Shown here piece by piece: positions 33,260-45,173 of a stretch of DNA of 64,000 nucleotides (the stretch's first letter is position 1; each line of letters starts with the position of its first letter). The translations under genes and the position numbers were made by a program. Source of the DNA: Tupaia tana. Its lineage: Eukaryota; Chordata; Mammalia; Scandentia; Tupaiidae. Where the stretch lies: the NCBI GenBank assembly GCA_026018925.1, contig JAKSZU010000018.1, forward strand, positions 3,752,920-3,816,919, written 5' to 3'. Under the pieces are notes generated by a model that searched no databases, had not been told where the DNA came from, and saw only the letters and a list, made by a program, of their open reading frames with translations.

Positions 33260-34389
33260 AGGAGACAGCAGGTGCCCACACTGCTCGGGCCCTGCCCTCC
33301 AGCAGTCGGCGTTACTGAACACCTGCTGTGGGCCACAGGCCTCTGCCCACAAGAGACACCCACGCAAGAAATAAAACATGTAGTTACATGACCCGTGCAC
33401 GAACAAGCAGCAGCAGGAGGCCACATCAGGGTGACAGCTGTGGAGGAGGATTTGGGAGGGCCCCAGACGGGCAAGGCAGAGGTAGGCAGCCGGGCTGTGA
33501 CGACACGTGCAGAGGCCCTGGGGGTTGGGGTAAACCACTGGACAGCGAGCGGCAGTCTGCTGTCAGCGCAGCATCGGGGCCAAAACCACGGGATTCTGCA
33601 CTGGCTCTGCCTGCAGGCTCGGGGGGCAGCTGCAGGTGTCACCGGGACTCGGAGGCAGAGGCTCATCTAAATTAGAGTTCTCTAGGCTGGGCCAGCCATC
33701 CCCCCAAGCCTGGGGCCGAGCACCCACGCTCTCGACTACAAGGGGCACCAAAGACCTTTCCCTCTGGTTGGGCAGCGAGGGTTCCTTGCGGGGACCCTGA
33801 CGCATGGTGCAGGGGGCAGGCTCTGTGTGGGGCCCGTCTCTGGCCTCTGTCTGGGCTAGGCCCAGCCGTCTGTACTCCCAGGGTGGCCTAGAGTGTGGGC
33901 TGCATCCCAGGCCCAGGGAGAGCTCAGGAAGCCCGACCCGCAGTGCTGTCAGCTCCCCGACCTGATCAGTCAGGCCCCCCTTACTGGAGCACCAGAGAGG
34001 GCCCAGCACCTCCACTGGGCCCCTGCAGGACCAAGCTCGGGCTTCTGCTGCTAGGCCGGGCAGAGCAGCCCCTGCGCCTGACTGACCAGGCCCAATGCCC
34101 TGGGAGCCCGAGAGCAGCCAGACTGTCCTGTGCTCCGCGGGGCCTGGTGTGACGAGCCCTTCCGAGCAGGGAGGGCCCCCTGCCTCCCCAGGAAGGCCTC
34201 TTCAACTGGGCAGGCTGTTATCAGACACCCACCCCGGGTGTGAACACTTGTTGACCTCTAAGACAGTGATTCCCAAAAGTGTTTCCTTACCCGCCCCAGC
34301 AGAACTGGTTAGAGACAGAAATTCGTGGGCCCCCCCCCCCAGGCTCCCGAGTCTAACTCCTAGGACCAGGCCTGCAATCCGTGTTTTTG
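33260..34389. other. intergenic, nothing recognised
   Basis: GC-rich unique sequence with no readable repeat or exon. Confidence 0.4.
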
Positions 34390-34655
34390 TGTTTTTTTGT
34401 TTGTTTGTTTGTTTTGAGAGATTTCTGCTATAGGGCGCATGCACTCACCACAAAGACAGAGAGACAGAAAGCGAGAAATCACCCCCCAGGGGGGATGGCC
34501 ACGCCGCAATCCCTTCTCCTCCATTCTCCTCTCGGGATCTTGGACACTTATGCACACGTGCCCGGCGTGAGTTTAAGCCACCAGGTCCAGGCCTTGAATC
34601 CCAGTCGACTACATGGGAGTCCTGTGACATAGCCATTATGCCAACTGCTGGCCCC
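34390..34655 (-). repeat. family A SINE with target duplication
   Basis: Near-consensus antisense copy flanked by GGCCTGCAATCC on both sides. Confidence 0.9.
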
Positions 34656-34737
34656 AGGGCCTGCAATCCATTTTAACCCACACTCGTGCTGAGACCCACT
34701 GCTCCGGGACAGAGGACTGGAAAGAGGTGGCGGTGCC

Positions 34738-34988
34738 GGGACCAGCAGTTAGCGTAATGGCTATGTCGCTGGACTCCCACGTAGTCGACCGCGGTTCGAG
34801 TCCCGGACCCGGCGGCTTAAACTCACGCCGGGCGCGTGTGCGTGCGTGCCCAAGATCCCGAGAGGAGAATGGAGGAGAGGGGATTGCGGCGTGGCCATCC
34901 CCCCTGGGGGGTGATTTCCTGCTTTCTGTCTCTCTGTCTCTCTCTGTCTGTCTTTAGCAAAAACCTCTCCAAAAAAAAAAAAAAAAGA
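34738..34988 (+). repeat. family A SINE, very young
   Basis: Almost identical to the 9546 copy through head and body (perfect B box GGTTCGAGTCCC), with a deletion of the 'ggtgagtgcacgcgccc' segment before the A tail. Only about 80 bases from the antisense copy at 34390, so the two form a potential inverted-repeat hairpin. Confidence 0.92.
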
Positions 34989-35074
34989 AAGAGCCCTTTT
35001 TGAGCCCAATACAACCAGAAGCCCCCAAACCAGGCTGTGAACCCGCTGTTCGGGGTCCCTGCACTGTGGCCACC

Positions 35075-35170
35075 AGTGAGCGACTCAGTCACCCGTGCCT
35101 CAGGCTCCTCGTCCGCCAGGTGGCACAGGGCAGCCCCTGCCTCGTTGAGATGGAACGTCGGGAGTGGCGA
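35075..35170 (+). repeat. possible MIR remnant with CTCF-like core
   Basis: 'cccgtgcctcaggctcctcg' resembles the MIR 'gtgcctcagtttcctca' phrase. It contains CCGCCAGGTGGCACA (35113-35127), near the CTCF consensus. Confidence 0.35.
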
Positions 35171-35877
35171 GGGCGAGGGTCCCGAGTAACGGGAGTGGCT
35201 GCCTCGGGATGCCTGTCTGGGCCCGGCTCGCGGCGGGGTGAGGCTGCCAGCCAGACCCACGCGTGCGAGCTGCTGGCTATCGGGCCGACCCTGTGTACCC
35301 TCCGCCGGCTTTTCTGGACTCACATGGTGTTCTCAGTCAATGTGGCCTTGCAGTTTTTTGTGGGTTTCAGTTTTTTGTTTATTTTTTTCCTAACCAAATA
35401 AAAACTTAACCAACTAAACAAAACTGAGTCCATTTATAACAAAGTCCCACCAGGGCAAACACTGACGCTCTCCCCAGAGAGAGCTTGATCCAGGCCGAGG
35501 GGCCGGTGCACTGACAGGGCTGCAGCTCTCGTCCTTTAAAGCCACTTTCGTGCTTGGCTGGGGCTCCTCTTTATACGCAGAAGTACTTTTCCATCCCATC
35601 TCCTTCCTCCCAGCCAGCCTGCGAGGTGAGGGGTGGCCATCTCCCAGGGCTCGGACTGAGTCTGGACACCCCCTCTCTGTGGCCCTCGCCACGTCCGCCC
35701 CCAACAGCACTGGTCAAATGCCCCTCGCTGTCGGCTGACACCCACACACCAGGGGTTTCACCTAGAACTTAAGACTCGCAACTCCCTGGCCCCAGATCTT
35801 TCCTGCCCAACGTGGCTGGGCCTGGGGGTCTGAGGAGCCCGTGTGCTCACCCAGGTCGGCGTGTGTACGGTCAACTC

Positions 35878-36042
35878 GCTTTAGTGAGAAGAGGGAAAGC
35901 GTGTACCCCGAGAGGGTCTTGACGCCATCATCCACCTCCGGCCTCAGCCAGCCTGGGTCACGGGCACGCAGCAGCCGCCCCCGTAGGTCAGCCTTGCAGA
36001 GCACAGCAGTTTACCCCTGTGCCGCCACCCGGCCCTGCGTTG
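35878..36042 (-). repeat. possible family C SINE
   Basis: Right end is the complement of a gggccgggtggcggcacagg head, with 'gcctcagccagcctgggtca' in the body as in the 13428 copy. Confidence 0.4.
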
Positions 36043-36097
36043 TTTTCTAAGATCACGTACTGCAGTGAAATTCACGTTACACCAAAGTGACCTTTTT

Positions 36098-36334
36098 CAT
36101 ATTTGCGCTCACCAGAGAGGAGCAGGGCAGGGGCAGGTGGAGACTGAGCAAGCATCTCCATGAGGGACGGCCACACTGCAATCCCTTCTCCATTTCCCCC
36201 TCCTATAGGGGTTTTGGACATGCACGCGCAAACACCTGGCATGTCTCTCGAGCTGCCGGGTCCAGGACTCAAACTATGCAGTCAGCCACATGGGGCCCAG
36301 CCACCTTAACCGCCATGCCACCACCTGGCCCCCA
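36098..36334 (-). repeat. family A SINE
   Basis: Antisense: 'gttttggacatgcacgcgca', 'gggtccaggactcaaactat', 'cttaaccgccatgccaccac' and terminal 'ctggcccc'. The head complement contains a CTCF-like GCCACCACCTGGC. Confidence 0.75.
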
Positions 36335-36879
36335 AATAGCCGCTCGACACTGCGGCCCCCACACGTTAGTGTTGAAGGACCCCGCCTCTTTCTAGCCCCC
36401 CCAGCAGGGTTCCTGCCCCTCCTCCCCTCCCCGCCGCCCAGGTGGTGCTGGTCCACTCAGTGTCTGAGCTCGCCTGCTCTGCGGTCAGAGGGGAGGTCAG
36501 CGGCCACAGCCGAGTCAGAGCTCCAGCCCTCGTGGGCCAGGTGCCTGCCTGCCGGTCTGCTCCTTCACGCACAAGCCACGGAGGGCCACGGAGGCCTCCA
36601 CGCAGGCGGGCCTGGGCCCAGCTCTGCCCTCTGCCTCGTGCCCTCCTCCGGGCCTGGCCGGATGCCCTGTGGGCCAGACTGGCACAGATGCCTCCCTGGG
36701 AGCAAGGTCTGTGGGTAGCAGGCAGACCCGCTCCCACCACGCGCTTACCGCCAGCCGTGTCCTGGTGTCTCAGGCACCACCAGGGGGTGGGGAGGGCCCG
36801 GGAGGGGAAGTGGCCCCGAAGGGGAGTTGTATTTGAACATACACCACAGAAGGGCTGGGCTTGGCGACCAACCACGGTC

Positions 36880-37118
36880 CTTTTAAGAGACTTTTGCTAT
36901 AGGGCACATGTACTTGCCAGAGAGACAGATGGAAAGCGAGAAATCACCCCCCAGGCGGGGATGGCCACGCTACAACCTCTTCTCCATTCTCCTCTCGGGA
37001 TCTTGGGCACGCACGCACACGCACCCAGTGTGAGTTTAAGCTGCCGGGTCCGGAACTCGAACCACGGTCGACTACATGGGAGTCCAGCGACATAGCCATT
37101 ACGCCAACTGCTGGTCCC
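36880..37118 (-). repeat. family A SINE, young
   Basis: Antisense, near consensus: 'ttgctatagggcacatgtac', 'gggatcttgggcacgcacgc', 'ggaactcgaaccacggtcga', 'cgccaactgctggtccc'. Confidence 0.9.
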
Positions 37119-37334
37119 AGAATGCAGGTATTCTTAGTGGTGGGTTGAGAATTGGGTCCTTCTCAATACTCTAGAGGAACAGGCCGGTGCAAACCCAGGC
37201 CCCTTTCCAGCCCCCTGGGGGCCAAACCCGTCTTTCTTTGCGACTCCGGGGACCTGGCTCAGGATGGCATCTGCAGAGACTGTCTCTCCGTGAGGGCAAT
37301 CACTCAGTGCTCTGAGCCGCCGGAGAGGCTGTGG

Positions 37335-37440
37335 CTATCATTATCCTGCATCGCAAAGATGGGGACCGAGGCAGCGGAGGTCACGCGAGCTCCCGAGGTC
37401 ACGGGACTGGAAAGGGGCCGAGCAAGACAGCCCGGGTTTT
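37335..37440 (-). repeat. MIR remnant
   Basis: 'ctatcattatcctgcatcgc', 'aaagatggggaccgaggcag' and 'cgaggtcacgggactgg' follow the antisense MIR order. Confidence 0.5.
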
Positions 37441-37499
37441 CCTGCCTCCAAATCCTAGCCTCGCTTCTCCACCCAGCTCTGGCCCCGGGGAGGGATCAC

Positions 37500-39990
37500 A
37501 TGACACCGAATTGTTTCTTTTTGAGTTTAACGTGAGGGCCAAATCCAAGTGAGGTCCGCTGTTCCCTCTGAACAGTCTGGCCTGACCTCGGGGCACGCTG
37601 CCCGGTCACTGCCAGAACCCTGCGACGGCGGCGCTGGGCGGGGCTGAGCGAGGCTGCTCCCGGCACAGGCGAGTGGGACTCAGATGACACCATAAAGCTG
37701 TTTACCCTTGCGTGAGAGCACACGGGGCCGTCCAGAGATGTCGACAGGGTCACGTCGGCGTTGGCGTGGACAGGACGCTCAGCACCAGCCTGTGCCGGCC
37801 GCGGTGAACGTGCGGCTTTCTGGAGGGCGGCTGGGCCCCGAGGACACACAGCCCGTCTCAGCAGCCCGGCTTCCAGGACCGGCCTCAGGAGGCGCCCGTG
37901 CCCAACACAGCCGTCCGGGCACAGGCCGGCCGGGCAGGCTGAGGTGCCCGCGCGGTCAGTGGGGCCACATCTGATTGAGGCAGACCAGATGCTCTTCCTG
38001 GGGCAACTTCACGTCCTCCAAAAGGGAGAGCACCTCAGCTGTTTTACAGAACAGGGTCCGTGGTGCCCACACTTTCCTATTTATTTCAAGACGTGGCTTC
38101 CTCCTCCTAACGCCCCCGGGTTTTCCTTCTGCGGAAGCCCTTAGAGACCCTCCGGCCCAGCATTTCCCAAGGGGCGCCTGCCAGGGGGTGAACGGGGATA
38201 GATGCTCTGCGAGCTCGGAGGGTGGAGCCCAGCTTCCCTGCGGGACCCCAGGGCCTCTGCGGCGCCCAGCCTCACGGTCGTGGACAGCGGCGGCCCTCCC
38301 ACTCGGCTCACCGTCCCTCCGGCCTTCCCGGCTGCGGTGTGTGCCTGGTGTTCTGGGGGCGCCAGGCGTGCGTGTGCCGGTCCAGGCCCTCGGTCGGAGG
38401 GGCGCCGCGGTGGGCGCCACCAGCAGGGAGTGTGCAGGAGTGTAGTCCGTCTGCACAGGAGAGGTGGCTTGGGCGGGGACAGGTCTGTGGCTTTCCACGG
38501 CTGTGTGTCCCGGCCAGGCTGACCTGTCGGGCTCAGTGAGTCCCACGGGCACGGCCTCGGGCCTGGAGCCTGCTCCGTTTCCACAGGACAGAGGACAGTT
38601 TATGCTCATGAAAGGGCTGTGTTGCCCAGCTGGAGTCACCAGCCAGCCCACGGCTGCAGAGTCCCCTCCGAGGTCACCACTGGGCGGTGCAGAGCCAGGA
38701 CGAGCTGTCCTCGTCGGAGCCCTGACTGTTGGTGCACCGCCCCTTTCGCCGGGAACCCAAGGCCTTGATCCGGCACAGAGGAGGCTCCCAGGGAGCGGTC
38801 GGACTGGCGGCGGGAGACGGGCTCGTGGTCAGGGCGAGTCCTTCCCTCGCTGGGGACCCTCGGCAAGGCGAGGCCACTTGGAGCCAGTTTCCCATCTGTA
38901 GGGTGGGAAACCACTGCTGCTCCTGTCTGTGCCCAGGAAGGGCGGGTCTGAGGCCTCAGCGCCTGGGGCCTGCGGAGAACAGAAACATGGCGAGCCCCCT
39001 TCTCCTCTCACCACCAGAGCAACGCAGGCTGGTCTCCCGGGGAAGAGTTCACGTGAGAAGACGCTTCGAGGCCAAGGCACGTGGGAACCCTGCTGAGTGG
39101 CGCTTCGGAGTTCCCTGGCCCCGACGTCCAGCTGAGGCCCCCTGGGCTGTGGCCATCAGGAAGACAGGGCGCCCGGGCCTGCCCGCTGTCCCTCTGGCCT
39201 TCGAGGGGCTGCCCTCCTGCTGTCAGGCACGCAGTGAATGACAAGGAGGAGTCTGCACGTGGCAGAGGCTCCCACTTCCAGGACGCCGCCTTTGGAATCT
39301 GCACCTTTGACCTTTGGAACTGGCGGCCAGTGGATGTGACCTTGATAACCGGCCCTGGGCCACCTTTAGGCCACAGGGGTGGACCCCAGCAGCCAGCCAG
39401 CCTGGCTACGTCCTCATCCTCCGGAGACCAGAACTGTCCCCAAGCAGCGGGTCCACAGGGGACCTGAGGAGCCTGGCCGACCCAAACTACCATCCAGAGA
39501 GGCGCGTGACTGGTCTGAGGTCACACAGCAGTGGGGAAACATGAGGACCAGGACCCTGACCCCACTTACGCCAGTGGGAGCCTCTGAGATGCTCACAGAG
39601 GACACCCAGGCCCGCACACGTGTCCCAGGGCACTCAGGAAGAAGGTCTCCCCACTTCGCTGCCAGCCGGAGCGCACACCCATGTCTGGAGAGGTCAGGGG
39701 ACCGGCGCTGGCTGGACACCCGCCCCGGCCAGGGCCCACCCTCTGCCGGAGGTCGGCGCAGGTCTGCCTTACCCTTGGCACCGAGGAGTCCCACTCAGCT
39801 TGGGGGTGTCAGTCCGTCCCGCGGAGCCTCCTTGTGTATAAATGGGGGTCGAGGGCCCCCCTCACCGGCCCACGGGGATTAGGCTGTGCATCCCAGGACC
39901 AGCCCCGGGGGTAGTGCCCACGGAAGACCCCAGAGCTTGTCCACGGCCGCCGAAATGTCGTCCTGGTGGTCGGGAGTCTGACGCAAGCCT
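37500..39990. other. CpG-rich intergenic stretch before the gap
   Basis: GC-rich with moderate CpG content (notably 38230-38420). No splice-bounded exon or recognisable protein on either strand. Confidence 0.4.
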
Positions 39991-40090
39991 NNNNNNNNNN
40001 NNNNNNNNNNNNNNNNNNNNNNNNNNNNNNNNNNNNNNNNNNNNNNNNNNNNNNNNNNNNNNNNNNNNNNNNNNNNNNNNNNNNNNNNNN
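39991..40090. other. assembly gap of 100 N
   Basis: Exactly 100 undetermined bases, the usual placeholder for a gap of unknown size. Distances measured across it are not reliable. Confidence 0.99.
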
Positions 40091-40919
40091 GCTCACGGGG
40101 AGCGGGTGTTCACGTGGTTTCAACAGCGCTCTCCACGGGATCGTTGTTTATTAAAAATGAAACAAACCCCCAGGAACTCCACAGTGGGAAATCCGGGCAC
40201 GCCCTCACCAGGCGACCAGAATGGACGCCAACAGTCACAGGACGGGACACAGGCTCCTGACACGAGGCAAGGAGGGGACACAGCGTCCCATCCATGGAGT
40301 CCTGCATGGATCCAGTGACAAAGGATGCCGGGTAAACGCAGGTGGCCGGTGGTCTCACCCAAACGTCAGCAGGGAAGCAGGTGAAGGAAGGCTGAGGACT
40401 GGGTCACATTTGGGGACTTGCAGTGATGAGGACACAGTATGCCATTCGCCCGAGGTGGTCTGTTGCCATCGGGGGTGTTGTGGGGACTGCTGGGAACGGG
40501 AGTCGGCCGTAGACCGGATCACACGTAGCCCCTGCGCCGACTGCCCGCGCGGGGAGTAACAACGTGGCCGTGTCAGCGCAGTGGGCAGGACGGGGTCCCT
40601 GAAACGCACGTCCCGGGGACCTCGGTCGTGATCTTACGGGGCACAGGACGTTCGCAGATGTAATGAGCCAGTATCCTGAGGTGAAGTGACCCTGCTGTCC
40701 TTCTGTGGGGAGCGCCACGGGAGGCTTGCAGGGAGAGGACCGGCGAGCACGGAGGCAGAGACTGAGTGAGGCCGCAAGCCGAGGAGTGCCGGGGGCTCGC
40801 ACGGACGAGGCCGCCAGAGCTGCCCTGGAGCCTCGTCGGCCGACGCCTGGACTCCACGCTGGCTGTCAGGTCTGGGGGAGGAGGCAGCTTTGCTGTTTGA
40901 GCCTCCAGACCTGTGGCCA

Positions 40920-41150
40920 TTCTTATTTATTTATTTTAATTTGCCTGACAGTGTGTGCGCACCAAAGGAAGGGAGGGAAAATGAGGAAGCACCCGCCTCG
41001 GGAGGTCCTGCCACGAGCCCTCCCCTCTCGCTCTCCCTCCTTGCAGGATTTTGGGCACACGCATGTGTCCGGCGTGCTTTTCAGGCTGCTCAGTCTGGGA
41101 CTCGAATGGCATCGTCAGCCATGCAGCCTCCAGCCGCCCGAGCCCCCACG
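40920..41150 (-). repeat. family A SINE, older copy
   Basis: 'ttatttatttattttaattt' left end, 'ggattttgggcacacgcatg', 'cagtctgggactcgaatggc'. Diverged head. Confidence 0.65.
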
Positions 41151-42589
41151 CACCCGCGGGGCCAGCTGGCATTCATTGTCACGACGGCCCTAAGGACGCC
41201 TGAGACAGGTCACAGGGACGCTGCAAATCCCCCGCTCGAGGGAGAAGACCACCCATGGGGGAGACCCTGTGGCGACCCAGACACACCAGCTGCCAGTCAC
41301 AGAAGAGTGTCTCCTCGACGGGACTCTCCCAGAGCTGGGGAGAGGGCTGCGTGGAAATCCCAGAACGGACAGCACCAAGTGATACCGAGGTCCCCAGGAC
41401 GACGCTGGGGGCTTCCACGCCTCACCGCGTCCGTCTTCCCTGCCGGGGTACGTGTGTCACGTCAGGGGGGCCGCCGGCTTCCGGACACGAGGACAAAGGC
41501 CGGGCACTGACGACGCCACGGGCGGGGCAGGAGCAGGGGCTGCGGTTGGGGCTCCCCAGACGGCCCTGTGTCGGGGGTGGGCCTGTCACATACGCCAAGC
41601 GCGTTCCTCGCTGGCACGCTCACGGACGTGCTGGAGTTGGCGTTGAAGAGCTGTGTGTGGACCAGACGGGGCAGCATGTGCCACACCCTGGTGCCAGCCC
41701 TGGCACAGGCACCTGGTTCGGGCGACTCCGTTGCCACCTCCCTGACCGGGCCGAGGGGGCTCTGGGCCTCGGCTGCTGAGGATGAGAGGGGAGGGAGGGG
41801 ACAGCCTTCCTGGAGTGAGGGGAGGGCAGCCAGGGCCCTGGGGTGGAGCCAGGCCCGGGGCTGAGGGGAAGTGGGGGGGGGGGGGATGCCTCTGGTTCTC
41901 GGACGAGGCCGCCTCCAGCTCGCTTGGCCAAGATGACAAGACGCAGGAATGTTCTGAGGTTCCGAGCCCACGCCTTCGGCAGTCCTCAGAGCGCCTGGGT
42001 TTATTTTGTTTAAGGGCCTGAAAGATTCTTTAAAGCCCGCGGCGTCTAGGGCAGGTTTTGGTTTGGCACGGAACATTCGAAGGAAGGCGGTTCTACACAA
42101 CAAACCCAAATCCAAACCCGGTAACCAGCCGGCTCCGGGACCACCCAGGTGGCTGCCGAGGGCATAGTTCTCTTCTTTTCATAAAGAAATCACCACGGCT
42201 GGAGGGACCCAGGCACCCACAGCCCGTGTCACCCCTGCCCGGGGTCCCCAGAGTGACCTGGACGGAGCAGAGGAGGGAGTCGGCATGGGGGGGGCTTACA
42301 GCAGGCCTGGTTCAGGGTCCCAGCTTCTCGTACCCTCCAGGGACGGGGCTCGCTCCCCGCACGTGCTGGTCTCCCAGCTGGGCCATCGCCCACCAGGACA
42401 CCGTCCGCGGCACGTGGCGGGCTCCGTCTCCCTGTGACACGTGCCTGTTGGAGTGATGGAGTGAGCGACTCACGGCTTGGTGACGAGAGCAACTGTGGGG
42501 CCGCTGTCGTGTGCCAGCCCCGTGCTCGGCACCGCTGAGTCCGACTCTGCAGTCCTCAGAGTGCCCTGGGCACAGGCACGCTCCCCACG
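41151..42589. other. intergenic, nothing recognised
   Basis: GC-rich. Contains a G14 run near 41871-41884 that can cause sequencing slippage. Confidence 0.4.
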
Positions 42590-42690
42590 GCCCTTCCACA
42601 GAGGAGGGCGACGACCAGAGGTCCAGTAGCCTGCCCGGGGTCACACGGGTGCTAAACGGCAGAGCCGATACGAGGTAGGCCTGGTGGCCG
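42590..42690 (-). repeat. MIR remnant
   Basis: 'agcctgcccggggtcacacg' then 'gctaaacggcagagccgata', the antisense MIR core. Confidence 0.6.
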
Positions 42691-43216
42691 GCCCACGGCA
42701 CGGCCTCCTGCACGTACTCACCGTCACCTGCCCTGGCCCCGCCCTGCCCTTCTCTGCCCACATGGCCCCATGTATGTGCTGGACCTCACAGTGGGCACGT
42801 GGCCCGTTCCCCATGACAGGGACATAGAACCAGGCCTGCTGGAGATGCCCCTTCTCCCTGTCTCCTGGAACCTGGCAGGCGTCCTAGGGCCAAGGGCAAG
42901 GGTGGTCACCTGCAGAGCCACGGGCCAGGTGTCTGGGCGTCACTGGGCTGCTGTCCCTGGAATCCCTCCCTCCCAACCTGAGTGTCTGCAGAGCGGAGGT
43001 CCTCCCCGTGGAGCACACCCCAAGCCCCGCTGGGCTCTCAGCTGTTAGCGCAGGAGGCCGGGCCATCGGCCACTACGCGTCTGTCATCTGCAGCCAGAGT
43101 ACCCCGCAGCCCGAGGGTCACCATCACCAGTGTCCTCCCGCACAGCTCACATGCACTGCGTGCCAGTGCGCGTCCTCGCGTCCTTACACGGCTGCGGGGG
43201 AGGGGCTGGGATGAGC

Positions 43217-43730
43217 ATCATTGTATTTATTTTTAACTTTTTCGTCGTCCATGATAAGGCACATGTGTACGTGAGAGAGAGCACGCCCTCCACAGGGTCT
43301 GGTCCTGCCATCCCCCTCCCGGCCTCCCAGCCTGTCAGACTGTGGGCACTGACACACGTGCCCAGCCTGTCTCAGGGGGTTTGAACTCTGGTCTCCAGGT
43401 GGGATTGGGCTTCTCTTTATTCTTTTTTGTTTGTTTTTTGTTTTGAGAAGTTTTTGCTTTAGCACGCGTGTGCTCACCAGACAGACAGAGAGAGACAGAG
43501 AGACAGAAAGTGAGAAATCACCCCCCAGGGGGCATGGCCACGCTGTAACCCCTTCTCCTCCATTCTCCTCTCGGGATCTTGGGCATGCACGCACATGCAC
43601 CTGGCATGAGTTTAAACCGCCGGGTCCGGGACTCGAACTGTGGTCGACTACATGGGAGTCCAGCGACATAGCCATTACGCTACCTGCTGGTCCTAGGATT
43701 GGGCTTCTCCTGAGCAGGGACTTACTGCAC
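43217..43730 (-). repeat. family B SINE interrupted by a family A SINE
   Basis: 43217-43420 has 'catgataaggcacatgtgta' and 'tttgaactctggtctccagg'. The phrase ggattgggcttctc occurs on both sides of the inserted element (about 43406 and 43697), and the family B head resumes as 'ctgagcagggacttac'. Confidence 0.6.
43421..43696 (-). repeat. family A SINE inside a family B SINE
   Basis: Near-consensus antisense copy flanked by a GGATTGGGCTTCTC target duplication. Confidence 0.88.
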
Positions 43731-43869
43731 CAAGGGGCTGGGGGCTGCCATTTTACACACGAGCAGACTGAGGTAGGGTCTTGTCCGAGGCCCCACAGCT
43801 GCTTAGAGGTAGAGGTGACCCGGAGACTCCCAGGTCGGGGCTCTGTCCGTGGACCTTGCAGGGGCCCAG

Positions 43870-44400
43870 CAGCTGGCGTGGCGTCGGCCCTGCCATCCTA
43901 GGTTCAGCCCAAAGTCGCGCACCCCTCCAGCCCTGCCCGGCGGGTGGGTCCCACGAGAGAAAGCCGCGCCCCCTCCTCCTCGCGCCCCAGCCTGGACAGC
44001 CTGCAGAGCTGAGCGTCCGGCACCCAGGCCGCACTTCCCCAGGCGGTAGGCCCAGGCCCGAGGGCAGGGAGCGGGCACAGGGGTCTCTAGATTCGACCAC
44101 CGCAGCCAGGAAGCGGAGTCTCCCAGCAGCTCTGCCGCCTCTCCGGTGCGCAGTCCGCTCTCGGCACACCACGCGCCGCCGTGACGGCCGTGCTCCGGCA
44201 CCGGTTACCGACCCTTTACGCGCCGGCGCCGAGAAGCCGTGCCCACGGCAGGAGGCCCTCCCCCACACAGAGCCGCAGAGGCTCAGGAAGGAGAGGCCAC
44301 GCTCCCGGGACGCGGAGGAAGCTGATGGCCGTGGCTGCACGGGCCCTCATCCCAGCGTCGGGGGCGGCCCTGCCGGTCGGAAACCCCAGTATTTGCAGAG
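43870..44400. promoter_or_regulatory. orphan CpG-rich block between two gene 3' ends
   Basis: By eye about two dozen CpG dinucleotides in 44081-44260 alone, an island-like density far above the flanks. Both strands are open for long stretches (195 codons - and 257 codons +), which high GC explains. No known promoter belongs here. Confidence 0.5.
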
Positions 44401-44744
44401 TCCACCCCCACCCTGGGCACTCCGCTCCTCACCTCAAACTGGTGTCCATTCCGGGATCCAGACTTCCGACCACGTCAAACCCCGCGAGCACGGCGACACC
44501 GTGACACCGCGCTCTGGAGGCCTGGAGTCGAGCTGCAGGGACCACAGCCTGTGAGCCTCGGAGCCCCTCAGCCCACCAGCCTGCAGCAGCGCCACGGCGT
44601 CGGGGGCCTCCCCGTCCTCGCGCTCCCCGCGGTCGGACGCCATCTCTCCCACCGCTTGCTCCTGTAAGGACGCCTCAGGTCTCACTAGCCCTTCCCTCAC
44701 AGAGGCCAGTGCCCAAGGGTGACTCAGGGGCTCAGTACTCAGTT

Positions 44745-45092
44745 CCCCGTGTCTACGGGGCCTCCCCGGGTCTCAGCAGTGGTCAGTGCCCGGCACCAGT
44801 GGTCAGTGCCCATCTACGGGGCCTCCCTGGGTCCCACCAGTGGTCGGTGCCCGTCTACGGGGTCTCCCCGGGTCCCTCACCAGTGTTCAGTGCCCATCTA
44901 CGGGGCCTCCCTGGGTCCCACCAGTGGTCGGTGCCCGTCTACAGGGTCTCCCCGGGTCCCTCACCAGCAGTCAGTGCCCGTCTACGGGGCCTCCCTGGGT
45001 CTCACCAGTGGTCGGTGCCCGTCTACGGGGTCTCCCCGGGTCCCTCACCAGTGGTCAGTGCCTGTCTACGGGGCCTCCCCAGGTCTCTCACC
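44745..45092 (+). repeat. minisatellite with an 84-base (41+43) higher-order unit
   Basis: The word TCTACGGG (or TCTACAGG) occurs at 44813, 44854, 44897, 44938, 44981, 45022 and 45065, spaced 41, 43, 41, 43, 41, 43. The two unit types differ in GCCTCCCTGG versus GTCTCCCCGG. 84 is divisible by three, which keeps all three forward frames open. Confidence 0.95.
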
Positions 45093-45173
45093 TCTGGTTA
45101 ATGCACTCTGTCTACTGTGCCCCTGTGAGATTTCTTCTCCATCTTCCCCTCCTCCCCTAAAAGAACGACATCG

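Noticed and set aside
32234-33391. 385-codon + open frame in the intergenic region
   Set aside because: Runs through an antisense SINE and GC-rich sequence, resembles no protein family, and has no promoter or splice signals.
43753-44554. Long open frames on both strands in the orphan CpG block
   Set aside because: Two antiparallel frames of unrelated composition are explained by high GC; no homology recognised.
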